The notes under the pieces were generated by a model. That model searched no databases and was not told the DNA's origin. It was given only the letters and a program-made list of their open reading frames with translations. A DNA stretch of 64,000 nt from Selaginella tamariscina. Its lineage: Eukaryota; Streptophyta; Lycopodiopsida; Selaginellales; Selaginellaceae. The stretch covers positions 343,149 to 407,148 of the forward strand of contig PUQB01000188.1 in assembly GCA_003024785.1 (NCBI GenBank), read 5' to 3'. Below, piece after piece: positions 1 through 10,934 of this stretch. Within the stretch, counting starts at the first letter, position 1; each line of letters starts with the position of its first letter. The position numbers and the translations under genes are program-made.

Positions 1-2
1 TC

Positions 3-2052
3 GTCTTCTGTCTGGATGAAGCCGCCTCCTTGTTCAAGGAGCGGCCAGGTTCGTTCTTGGCTTTTAGGAGGTTCTTCTCGGCGATACCCCACCATAGGAA
101 GCTCTTCGGTCTGGTGGCTGACACAGCAGGAAAGCTAGGTCTTATTTTCCCACACAGAATGTTCGATCCGAGCGCGCGGGGTGTGGATCCAGCGGCTAAG
201 TTTTTTCAGCCCGTGTGGATGGTGGGAAGCGCGCACAGGGAGCCGGACAAGCTGAAGCGCCTGATGTCGGAGCAGAAGGATGTGGCTGCTGTTTCGGAAG
301 ACTTTATAAGGGAGCTCTTCAAGATGGGGCGCCCGCTCTGGCGTGCTCTGTTTGGAAACAATGTGTCCCTGAAGGGTGCAGTGAAGTTCGCCAGCCAGAA
401 GCTGTTGAACGGGGTGTCTCTGGTGAGTCTGGAAAAGACGGAGGTCCCACCAGAAAAGAGCATGATCATTCAGGCAATGGCAACGGCCATCATCGGGGTG
501 GTGGCCGGGTTGGAGGTGGCTGCGTGGGCGGACCTCGCCCAACACATGGTGGCTGGCCATATGCGCAGTGTGAGTCACGTAAGTGGGGATCGGGAGCGTA
601 TCTTCACTGCTGACGTGATAGAGCCGATCCTGGGCGAGGCGGCGGGTCAGATCTTGGCCAATGTGGAGGTGCTGGTTCTTCTTCTCCAAAGCATGGGTGG
701 GGTATTGAAGCAAGCCTTTGTTGTGGAGGGGCCACGAGGAGAGATTGTGGGGAGGCTGCTGCTGGTGCTGGCCATGCATCATTGTTGCAGGCTCAAGCAG
801 TCTGGGGAGCACGAGATGTATAGCCACCCGGTGCCCCTGGCCAGCTTCCTGTCGGTGCTCTGTAGCCGCAAGGTGACGGCCAAAGGCTTCATTTTTTTCA
901 ACCGTTTCATGTTCCTCAACAGGAAGGAAATAAGCAGGAAGCTTCTCCTCTTCTGTTTTCTTTGCGGGTTTGCCATCATCCCGCAAAGAAACCAAGCGGG
1001 GTTCGACGTTCTGTTGCCCTGGCTCGTTCCAGGACCGGATGGCAAGTACCAACTGGATCCAGGTCGGATGCGAGCTGTGCCTGTTCAGATCCGAAACAGG
1101 CAAGCCGATGCTGTGAAAGCTGAAAAGCTTTTAGCATGTCTTTCCTCCTGGTAAGCTTGTGTTCTTGCCTCAGTGCCAACTTCAGTTTGTTTTTTCCAGG
1201 ACCCCGAAGGTCAAAGAAAAAGAAGAAACAAGCAAGTCCACAGAGGCGGAGACCAGCAAGTATGTTTGTTGTCATTGTGTTAAATCAAAACTTAAATGTT
1301 TTATTTTGGACTTCAGGCCCGAGCAGGCAAGTACTTTCAAGCATGACGGGTAAGCTTGTTTCTCTCCCGTGTATCTCAGCTGCATTCATTCTTTTCTTTG
1401 CAGCCCTCCCCCGGAAAGAGCTGCAGCGAAGGTTGCGCGTTTAAAAAATAAAGAACTTGCTGATGAGGATGAAGCTGAAGAGCTCCAAGAGCTCTGGGAG
1501 CCCGGCCTCATGGAACATTTTGACGAGGGCAGGTCAGTTTGATTTGAGTTTACACTCGATCGCGACTGTTGTTTTTTTTAGGCCTCTCAAGAAGCAGCGG
1601 ACCACTGTGGCAAAGCAGGAGGAAATCAAGCTTGGAGACGAGTGCGGCTTGTACCTTCACGTCAAGGGGAAAGCAGCTGTTGAGCATGAGGTATAGCACG
1701 ATTCAAAACTGCTGTTGGTTCTACTGTGTTGTTTTCAGGTGGATATAACTGAGGATTCAAAGGTGCTCGTTCTTCGGGGTGTACGATTCCCATTCCTGCA
1801 GGTATGTCATTCATTTTACGGTGTCATTTGCCTTAAAGTCTCTTCTGTTTGTCCTGAGATCAGGGACAGGGACAGGGACGGGTCTCCGCTGAGCTGGAGA
1901 AGATGTGCGACGCATTCTTCAAGGTGGAAGATGAGCTCGAAGTCGATGAGAAGAGAGGGAAGATTGTGCGGCATAATTTCAGCAACTACTTCAAGCTGCG
2001 AAAGGTTGGGAAAAAAGTTTATGAACCGGATCTACTTGATATAATATTCTAA
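3..2052 (+). CDS. CR (Crinkler-type) P-loop NTPase-nuclease protein, copy A, 5' part outside window
   Basis: Seven exons are visible: 3-1150, 1200-1259, 1317-1349, 1404-1532, 1582-1690, 1739-1801 and 1864-2052. All introns are GT-AG, all phases agree, and the frame ends at TAA 2050-2052. The window opens inside the Walker B strand (VFCLDEAASLF at 3-35). A conserved NTPase block with DTAGKLGLIFP follows. Then come an RGE motif near 735-745 and a core with FDVLLPWL near 1002-1025 and PVQIRN near 1080-1096. These resemble the D...QxK strand of the restriction-endonuclease-fold domain in CR (Crinkler-RHS type) effectors. The C-terminal exons encode a lysine/glutamate-rich and acidic tail. In the family the NTPase is thought to drive delivery or remodelling and the nuclease to act on nucleic acid; the role in this organism is not known. 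The QxK lysine is arginine here. This is the only copy without a visible frame break. The family call rests on motif order recalled from fungal and oomycete proteins, not on a search. Confidence 0.7.
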
Positions 2053-2640
2053 AATATACATGTTGATATTATCATTATTATTATGTTCTTAAAAGCTTGT
2101 GAATTATCTGTACTCAGCTTTTAAGTGCATTGAGGGCTAGGTTAGAATTTCTAGCTTTGCCACGTATTTAATAATGGCTAATAGAAACCTAGTTTTAACA
2201 AGAAAATGTGGCTGGAACTGGGAGATGGATCAGACTGAGCCTCCATCACTTTGTTCTGTTTTCCTCTTTCTTTTATTTCTTGGAAATAACGTATTAAAGT
2301 GTAACTAACTTTACACAAGCGCTACAACGACGACTGAAGGATACCTTGGGCCAAAGGCAATATGAAGAGATTAAAAAAAAACTATAAATTAAAGCTTTTA
2401 CATGACAAATTTACATTTAAATTTCTGGTACTCTTGCAATTGAAACATGCTGTTCTCCATCGTCTTCAAGCATCCCGTTTAGCTTTATGCTTTATGGAGT
2501 ATATCTTGTTTCCATAATTCTTTGTAACTAGAGTCTTTACGAGCCAATAAATTTTGTTTGGGCATAAGCATCGTCTCTGTCTACCATCGAATGTTTTTCT
2601 TGTAGGGTAGAATAGTTACTTTTGGGCATGTAAATAAAAA

Positions 2641-2937
2641 CATTGAAATGGTTTTTTTAAATTTTATTAACAGAAAAATAAAACTAACCAGAATTAATTT
2701 GTCACCTAAATTATAAGGCTGTTCAATATCGGGTTAAAATTTGAGCAAAAATCTTCTGCCGGTTGTGGGCAAGGTAAGTTGTATATTCCTGTTTAATAAG
2801 TTTTCAACCATTACTGAGTAGTTGCATTACATATTAATAAATTTATTACAAAACAAAGAGGTAAAATTAGTGCGTGCGTGCGTGCGTGTGTAAGAGAGAG
2901 AGTGCAGTATGTGTCACTAATTAACATATTATATCAG
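2641..2937 (+). promoter_or_regulatory. Leader and possible 5' UTR intron of LEA copy A
   Basis: About 590 bp of non-coding DNA separate the CR stop codon from the LEA start. A strong donor (AAG|GTAAGT at 2771-2776) and an acceptor (ATATCAG at 2931-2937) would remove a leader intron just before the ATG at 2941. A GTGC repeat (2870-2890) and a GA-rich run lie inside that intron. No in-frame upstream ATG was found. The same donor and acceptor recur in the other units. In unit D' and in unit D the homologous sequence begins abruptly at this position. Confidence 0.4.
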
Positions 2938-2940
2938 GAG

Positions 2941-3569
2941 ATGGAGGGAACTGCTGAGGAGAAGATGGATGAGGCTGGTCAGAAGAAAGAGGTGAATTTT
3001 TAATTTTTTATTAATATCAATTTTAAATGTATTAATTTTGTTTCTATGTTATTTAAAATTCAAAATTAGGAGGTTAAAGGGTCAGCTCAGGAGAAGATGG
3101 GCCATGCTAAGGATTCTGCAAGCAATGCTTCTCAGGCTACGAAAGAGAAGACTCAGCAGTCCAAAGAACAAACTGGTGGTTTTTTCCAGCAGGTAAGTAT
3201 ATGTTATGTATATAAATTTAAATGTAAATATGTTATTAAAGTTCAGTATTTAAAGTGACTTTTATGGAGGAACCAGCAGAGGAATTTGTCTCAGGAACTC
3301 TCTCTCTCTCACTCACTCACACACGCACGCACATGCATATGTGTATCTAACGTAGGTTCTTTTGGTGAACGTAGATGGGTGAAAAGACGAAGGAGAGTGC
3401 TGAGAAGACAAGGGAGGCACTCGCTGGAGCCAGGGAGAGGGGGAAGGAGAGAGATGCTGAGAAGACAAGGGAGACATGCATGTACATACTAAAATTGATA
3501 TCGATTTTAACAAAAATAAAAATAAAAATAAAAAAATTACTTAATAAATGCTTATTTCAATGCTTATAA
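2941..3569 (+). CDS. LEA group 3 (LEA_4-like) protein, copy A, probably 3'-truncated
   Basis: Three exons are inferred: 2941-2991, 3070-3192 and 3375 onward. The first two encode MEGTAEEKMDEAGQKKE and a segment with EEVKGSAQEKMGHAKDSASN, ending GGFFQQ. The third encodes MGEKTKESAEKTREALAGAR and a second AEKTRE. Charged, alanine-rich, cysteine-free 11-mer-like repeats of this kind are typical of group 3 LEA proteins. These are disordered in solution, turn helical on drying, and protect membranes and enzymes in desiccation or cold. After about residue 93 the frame runs into AT-rich DNA coding a lysine/isoleucine stretch to TAA 3567-3569. The normal C-terminus is therefore missing or lies in an exon that was not recognised. 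The same exons recur in every unit, so LEA and CR genes were duplicated together. Exon borders are well supported; function in this copy is uncertain. Confidence 0.6.
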
Positions 3570-4295
3570 AATTAGGTGAGTGACTACATTTCAATTTGTT
3601 TATGTGTAGGTGTGTTATAAACATAAGGTTTTTTTTACATTCGAACTTAAACAAATCATATGAGTTAATTCACTCTATGTATGTTTGTTTAATAAGACAT
3701 ACATGTATATGTCATTTCTTTTTTTTTTTTAATTTTATGTTTTTAATTAATATGATTATGTGTATATTTAATAAGTTAAAGCTCAATTTATAATACGTTT
3801 CTAAATTATCAATATAACACCATATTGATTTATTTATTAATTCTTTTTTTTTAAATTAATAAGAGGAAGTGAATTCTAAAGCTTATTACTATTATAAATA
3901 CAAATTCAAAAATGAAAAAGGAAAAATAATTAAATATTAAGAAGATATTATGAATAATTATTAATCTTTATAATATGCAATAGATTGAAATTGAAACCAA
4001 GACTAATTTTTATATGTTCAATTTATTTATCCTTATTAAATCCTTTGCACAACACCAAACACAATATATTTTACTTATAATATTCTTATAAATCAAAGTT
4101 TAAGTTGATTTATAATTAATTACATCAATAAAGGCTTCTTTACTATCATTTACATGCATATTACAAATAATAATAATAATAATAAAACAATTAAATATAT
4201 TTAATATAAATGATTAAGAATGATAAAATATACTAAAATAAGTAAAAAGCTTATAAAATGCCACATAAACATATGCATGTGCACATATACATGTG
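3570..4295. other. AT-rich spacer, copy A
   Basis: Very AT-rich DNA with poly-T runs, an (AAT)n stretch at 4168-4185 and no credible coding frame. It repeats almost base for base at 15647-16372, 36640-37097 (with gaps) and 62260-63003. Confidence 0.7.
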
Positions 4296-6043
4296 TGTCA
4301 TAGTTTTTATTATGACTCCTCTTTACTTTGGACGTTGACTGTTGTTACCTACTGTACTATGTTGACAAGCCCTAGATGTAGTGAGAAACAGCCCCGCTTA
4401 GTGCACTTAAGTGTTTAGGGGTAGTCCGGCCGGCTGTCCTTAGATATCTCGAGAAACTCTAAGCGAAGGTAGCACTTACCTTCTAAAAAACTCTTACCCT
4501 CGTTTTCCGTGTCCCGGTTGGATTAATGGCTAGTTCCGGTGAGTTCGACATGTCGGATATGCTTAGAAATACCCCTAGGTTTGACAGGTTAGGGTTTAGG
4601 GGTTGATGGATAACTCACCAAGTATGTTCCCTCTGGGAATGAGATTTCAGTGCTAGCCCACTTATGTAAACAGGAAAATAAGGGGGGGGGGCCTCTTCAC
4701 ATAAATAAGGTAGTATATAGGAGCGAGGGTTCCTGGGTTCATGACTGAGCTCGTTACTCTTCTCCCGGTGCAAGCTCTAGCTTGTGTCATCAAGGCACAA
4801 CCCTCTGTTGTGCCGCCCTAACTTCCAGATGCCAGGGGTACGTCCCACCTTCGGGGTAGCTTACCCTTAACGTTGGCGAATCCATGCCTGGGAGGTCTTG
4901 TCGGAATGCACGTTCCAAGAGGCAGAGGTTGAGGCTTGTCTCCAGCCTCCTCCTCCACGTCAAGCTAGGCACTCACGGCCAAGCAAGGCACATCCGTGTC
5001 CTTGTCCAACTGTGGGCGTGGGATCTTGTTTGACAGGTTCACGTGACTTGGTTCCTGAGGGTTCATAGAGGGGTTCTAGAGTTGGCAATTAGGAGCCACG
5101 TTTGTGGTACTTGGTGCAACTCTTGAATCTAAGGGCTATGGCATGATAGCCCACATCGGGGAAGGCAGTGTCACATGGAGATGTGACACTGGGCTAAACG
5201 TCACATGGTACAACGCCTGAGGCACGCCCTTTGGGGTTATGTCATGGGCTTGTCGCCAAGGGGTGGATACTTTAGCAAACAGACATGCTTGTGCTTGCAC
5301 TAGGGTGCTAAGCCTTGGGCATCCGCTCAAGGGAGGTTAGGTCTCATAAGTAGGTGTGCTTTGGCACACTTGGCTAGGGGAGTGTTCTCCTTGGAATTCA
5401 AGGGTTGAACAACCTAAACATGTTAGCAGGAGCCCTTTCGTGAGGCACTCGCAAGGTCATGTGCTTAGGGTTATCCCAAACCTAGCCTTAGGGAGTTTGC
5501 TTAGCAAGACACTCGTGTTCGCCTACGGCGCACACTCGTGTCCTCATTAAGTACTAGCTCTAGGTCTAGGGTATAACTTGGCCACTCAAACCTTAGGGGT
5601 TAGTCGTGGTTCAGGGTACCCCTTGTCGCCCTAAAGGGGTTGTACTCCCGGATGAGGGTGATTTCTCAAGGGGTAAGTGACGATGCCTTAGCTCTGTCTA
5701 GGGGTATGTGTGGAACACTGATGGGGGTTAGGGCATGAGCCTGTCTAGGTCTTCTAGGGCAAGACCCTAAGTCAACTAGGGTTATCCCTCAAGGGTTTTG
5801 GGGGCAGACACTCTAGGGAGACTTAGGCTAAACCCTAAATCAACTAGGGTTATCCCTCAAGGGTTTTGGGGGTAGACACTCTAGGGAGACTTAGGCTAAA
5901 CCCTAAGTCTCCTGTCCACTTGGGCATTAGAGTCTAACCCTAGGGTCGTTGGGGTTGTTCTGGGAAACTTAGCGTTGCTCACACAGGGTGATGACGCCAA
6001 ATGGCCACCTGGCAGCCATGTGTTGCCACGTGTTGGCCCTTTG
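4296..6043. mobile_element. Solo LTR, copy A (3' tip deleted)
   Basis: A 1.75 kb block of moderate GC content is embedded in AT-rich backbone and starts TGTCATAG right after ATGTG (4291-4295). Comparison with copy B shows that the last ~15 bp (ending TGACA) are deleted here. No gag or pol frame occurs inside it. It contains a TATA-like stretch near 4710 and inverted repeats such as the one around 5170-5190. A roughly 69-bp sequence with CTAGGGTTATCC is repeated twice at 5766-5905. The equivalent place at 37098 has no insertion, so this is an inserted element and not part of the original unit. Confidence 0.65.
5766..5905. repeat. Two-copy ~69-bp tandem repeat inside the solo LTR
   Basis: Two near-identical copies contain AACTAGGGTTATCCCTCAAG and GGGAGACTTAGGCTAAACCC. 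The same doublet is present at about 17835-17975, so it predates the unit duplication. The CCCTAAA-like words are scattered and are not a telomeric array. Confidence 0.6.
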
Positions 6044-7259
6044 GTTATGTGTATGTGTTCATATTTGTATTATTAATAATATTTAATAGAGTAGTTTTTA
6101 CATAATATTGGTATACTATGTATTATATTACTTTTTATAATAATTATAATTTTTTATTTTGTAGTTAAGCTTTCGTTAACAATTGAGTGTAAAGATAATA
6201 AGATATTACAAATTGCAACATGCATAATGTTTTTATCAATTAAAATATTAAATTAATGAAGTAAGAATGTGACAATTATTTATAGTTTTATATAATATGA
6301 CCTCAGTAATAAATTTATATTAAACATTTAAATAAGAAAACTTAATATGAAACTAATGATGATAAAACACATAAGAGTAAATTCATGAAGACATTATATC
6401 TTTATTGTTATTAAGCATCACAAAATGGATGTACAATTTATTTCAACATGCATGAATGATTCATATTAACACTCAACATAGTAAAAATGTAATTATGACA
6501 AAATCTTATTAAAATAAATATATGCATACATACATATATATACAAATTATATATGTATTTACATTATGTAAGTGTAGAAGAATCATTTACTGTATTAGTA
6601 TATATTAATTATCATTTATAAAAGAAAATCATAAGATCTTCACTTATTTTATATATGGTATATTTAGAATATATTATAGAAATTTATGTAAGTATGCATG
6701 TATTTACATATATAAGCGTTCTAAAGTTTATATAATATATTAAACATAAACAAATGAAAATAATAAAAGAAATTCTAAATGAATATTTGTCTTAGGTGCC
6801 AAGGATATTCTTAAAATTATTTTGAGATTAAGAATAAATAAATAAATAAATAAAATGAATACTTCTACATCATTATTGTTTATGTTAGTGATGTTGTATA
6901 AGGGTATGTTACACATGTATTTACCCAAGCTTATAAATGTAATATACCCTCTCTATTAAAGAAAGTCATTACACAAATCAAATAAGGAATGTCATATTGT
7001 ACATATAATTATATTTTTCAGTTTTATTACACATCCCATGGGAAAATTCTTAATATCCATGTCATAATCTTATAATTTTCAATAATAATAATGGTATATT
7101 CTTAAAGATTTTTGAATTATATCATTAGTGATGTAAATTGAAATAAATTCTTTTATTATAAAAATTCGTATATTTTTGTCATTCAATTAACAATTAAACG
7201 ATCTTTAATTTTGCATCACTACTAGCATTTTACAAATTGTTAATGTTAAAATAAGGAAG

Positions 7260-7326
<67 letters not shown>

Positions 7327-7462
7327 CACATAAAGACAGCATTGACATGTATATAAAAATTTACTTTATTATGGATGCGGTTACTAATCTTTATAATGTT
7401 GCAGTGTATATAATCTTCATAAATTTTCAAAGCGTGAAAATTTGCTTCATTAACATCAATTA

Positions 7463-7506
<44 letters not shown>

Positions 7507-10500
7507 AAATAACTATTAGGAGAGATAATGAAATGCACCTGGCCTTACTTCACTTGCTCCTAGCTTGATACCAATATCTTATTAAAACCCAACCATATAA
7601 CCACTTGTTGAGTGTCCCAAAATTTCATTATACCATTAAGCACATTGTTGTAAATAACTAGGTGTAACATGTCGACATGTTGGGACACAAAAGTAACATT
7701 CATAAAAATAATTTTATGCTTTGAATGGTGAGTACCTTTCAGGAATTATACAGCTTGTTATAATATAAGAAGTAGGAACATTTTGCAAAAGTTAAGTCTT
7801 AGAAAGATAAAATCATTAAATTTGGCCATGCTACAAATAAGTCAAAGCTATGCACATCACAAGTTTATATCAATAATATCTTCATAAGAAAAAAGGGGTG
7901 ACTCGAAAGTGGCACAAGCTTGTTATATGTATAACCCTAGTATGCAATTGTTAGTTTTCCAACTTGCACAATATGTGAGTGCTTATCAACTTGAATTTAA
8001 TGAATATAAGCCACTTCTCTCATCAACTTAGAAGCACAAATCTTTTAGAAGATATGTTAGTAGATAGGATGAGATTGCTAACACTAATGACATCACACAT
8101 AAAACAAGTATGTATCAAGAATATTTAGAATCTGTTCACAAGGTTTTGAAGAAACTTGTGTTGCATGAGACATATGTGACAACTATTGATATTTATGACT
8201 TAAGAGTTGAGTTTGCAACTTACTTGCACATAATTCAAATTAATAAAAAATCTAGACTTTAACTCTACAGTTGGAAAGACAAGCACAACAAAATATATAA
8301 AATGCTTTATTAGTAAATACATAGTAATTCTACTATTTAGTTTGTTGGTCAATGTGAATGATTAATTAAACATGGGGTTTGTACATTTTTTACTTTCACA
8401 TTAAATATGTATAATTATTTATATAGTTATATTTGGCTTCTTTTCATCACTATAGAAATGTATGAGATTATATAAATAAATATTAAATATTATGTATGTT
8501 ATATAAGAATAGTATGTGTGTGTGAGAGAGAGAGAAAGAGAGATTTTTAAATTTATGCATATATTTAAAAGTCTAGATATATAAAAAAAAAAGACATATC
8601 ATACATGTAAAATTACATAAGAGAGAGGTGCACACATGTATACACACACAATGTAGGCATATACATGAATATGCTTATCTAGGCATTTCCATACATAATA
8701 AAATAAACACTTAATAATGAAAGAAATACCAAAACATTTTATAAATATATAAATAAGTAAAAACTTTAAATTACTTGAATAAGAATATAACATTCAATTA
8801 ACAATTAAAGTTCTTTAATGTTGCATTGTTATTTACATTTCACAAATTATTAATGTTAAAATAAAACAAGAAAGTTATATATATGTATATATTATATAAA
8901 CACAACAATATAAAGTTTACTTCATTAAGGATGAAGTTATCAATCTTTATAATGTTGTACTGCATATGGTATTTAAGGATTTTTAAAGTCTAAAAATTTG
9001 CTTCATTAACATTAATAATGAATATATATGTATCATATTAATATATATAGCTATTTTGATATATAATGAACACACCTGACATTACTTCATTTATTCTTGT
9101 TTTTAAATTGATGTCAATCTTTTGTTAAATGTACATTACCTAGGCTCCGATATTGCAACTCCTAAGTATTGCAACAACGAAACTTAAAGTTTCAAATAAG
9201 AATCCAAAATGTCTACGTTATTCTTCCAATACACAATGTGTCTTATATGGCATATGTATATACATAATATGCTTAAAATGGTGGTGACCTTGATATTAAA
9301 TTAATTTTGTATTAATTTTTTAATGTTGCTTTGGGTAAACTACATTAGCTTTAACGGCTTGCATGTCAATATAATTCATTATTGTCAATCCACACTACCA
9401 CTTAACGAAAAATTTAAACACATTATAATTATTATGGCCATGAGCATTATGTTAGGTGTATATTTGCATTATCACTCATTTAAGTATTCAACATAATATT
9501 TATAAGAAAATGACTATTTTAAATTCTTTTGTTAATGTCATCCAATACTCCTAATATCAATGATTTGAAGTTCTTGACAAATCATGATATTTATTTTATA
9601 AATAATCATAAATTACTGTTTCAAAGTCTTGTTCACACAAGACACTTATCAATTTAATAAAGAATATTATTGTCAAATAAACACGTACCCACAATATTTT
9701 AATTCCAAAGGACATATAATTAAATTTCTTTTTTGTGAAACAGATGATTTACTGTTTTATTTATTTTATATTGTTTCTTTTTTTGTAAGATCATTCCCAC
9801 TACTTATGTCATTTTCCATAGGGCATATCACGATCCCGTAGTGGAATCATTTGCCCATCATTGAAACCTTCAGCACCGGCCGAGAATACAGATTTATTAT
9901 TTTAACACACACACACACACATTGTATCATGTGAGCAAACACAGAAGAGACCGATTGTTTAAAGAAATCTCTATCCTCGTTGTGGTTGAAATTAGTTTCC
10001 ATTTCCCCTCTCTCTCTATACACACACACACACACACACACACACGGGCGTGCGCGCAGGTTGGCCAACTTAGGACTTGGAGTCTGGTTCCTGTCCTTGG
10101 TCAGAGTCCATGTTCTGTCTTTGGCCGGCCAAAAGATGTGGAGTCTGGGATTATCACCCATTTATACTCATGTATCAAGTACATCCATATGTATTTGTAT
10201 GCAGGCAATCAGGATTCTCAACACACCCTCACAATGTGTATTTAAAGTATATACTGTGTTCAAGCATAACTAAATAAATTTATTTGTAAAATTCGAATTT
10301 TAAAAATATAGCATAAATGATTCAGTTGGAAATATGGCAAAATCGATATTAAAAACATAAATATAATACCAAAAACATCATAGAACTAACGGTGAACACG
10401 TGTCCACAAGAAAATGCTACACATGCTAAGCCACCTGTCATCATGTGCCATGCAGCACAAAACTATTTCAGATATCACAAGTTGATAACCTATTGGAGTA

Positions 10501-10740
10501 GTGTACTGTTCAATATGTCAGAGAGCACACAGCATAAACTTTTAACATTATGGATGCACATGGTCTGGACCATTTATACTAAGTGAACCCCCTGGGTGTT
10601 TTTCTTCATCGATGATATTGTAAAAGTTGTAGGTTAAAACACGTAACTTTAATTTTAACTAACATGAAGGCTAAAAAATGGTTTATTTTTCATTTCCTTA
10701 CTTAATTAGGCACTCATAAGAAGATCTAGTCATTCAAATT
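6044..10740. other. AT-rich backbone, copy A unit
   Basis: About 4.7 kb of AT-rich DNA with stop codons in all frames and no credible gene. It holds TA microsatellites (7261-7322 and 7465-7503), GA and CA runs (8518-8545, 9905-9920, 10020-10045), and a short higher-GC patch at 10045-10155 with a TTGGCCGGCCAA palindrome. It is repeated nearly unchanged at 18132-22490, with scattered small indels, and from 37098 to 50100 in the D' unit, where two insertions interrupt it. Confidence 0.7.
7261..7322. repeat. (TA)n microsatellite
   Basis: About 30 uninterrupted TA dinucleotides. The orthologous tract is shorter in copy B (19351-19383) and interrupted in D' (46515-46574), as expected for slippage. 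Confidence 0.9.
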
Positions 10741-10934
10741 AATTTGCGCTCTAGGCCCTAAACGACGCCCTTTTCTTTCCCCCGGGGAATGGTAGCTGAT
10801 CGCTCCGCCACCGCCCCAATTCTCTAATCTCATCTCAGCCCACATGCTGCCATCACTTTCCTGACGTGGGTTCCGATTCATCCCGCACTGTTTGAAATTA
10901 CCCTAGTTCCTTCTACTAGGTTTTCCTCTCGCAG
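10741..10934 (+). promoter_or_regulatory. CR gene promoter and 5' UTR, copy B
   Basis: This GC-richer stretch upstream of the CR start codon is conserved between copies B and D (57950-58099). No clear TATA box is seen. A TGACGTGG element at 10862-10869 has the ACGT core bound by plant bZIP factors, and a pyrimidine-rich run precedes the ATG. In unit D the MULE-like element is inserted within this segment at the CCGGGGAATGG sequence. In unit C the whole segment is deleted. Confidence 0.45.

Noticed and set aside
135..1103. Long minus-strand open frame opposite CR copy A (also at 12217-12864)
   Set aside because: It lies wholly antisense to exon 3, has no recognisable domain, and arises from the GC-rich codon use of the sense gene.
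4790..5550. Short frames within the solo LTR
   Set aside because: They are not kept in frame between copies A, B and D and have no domain; the LTR context explains the higher GC.
5740..5960. Telomere-like CCCTAAA words
   Set aside because: They are scattered in a longer 69-bp repeat of the solo LTR and never form an uninterrupted heptamer array.
7326..7568. Small frames over the TA microsatellites
   Set aside because: Frames made of repeated Tyr-Ile codons are a by-product of (TA)n tracts, which differ in length between units.
9847..10245. Small frames around the CA repeat
   Set aside because: Not conserved in frame between units (22000-22255, 49090-49576) and dominated by simple-repeat codons.
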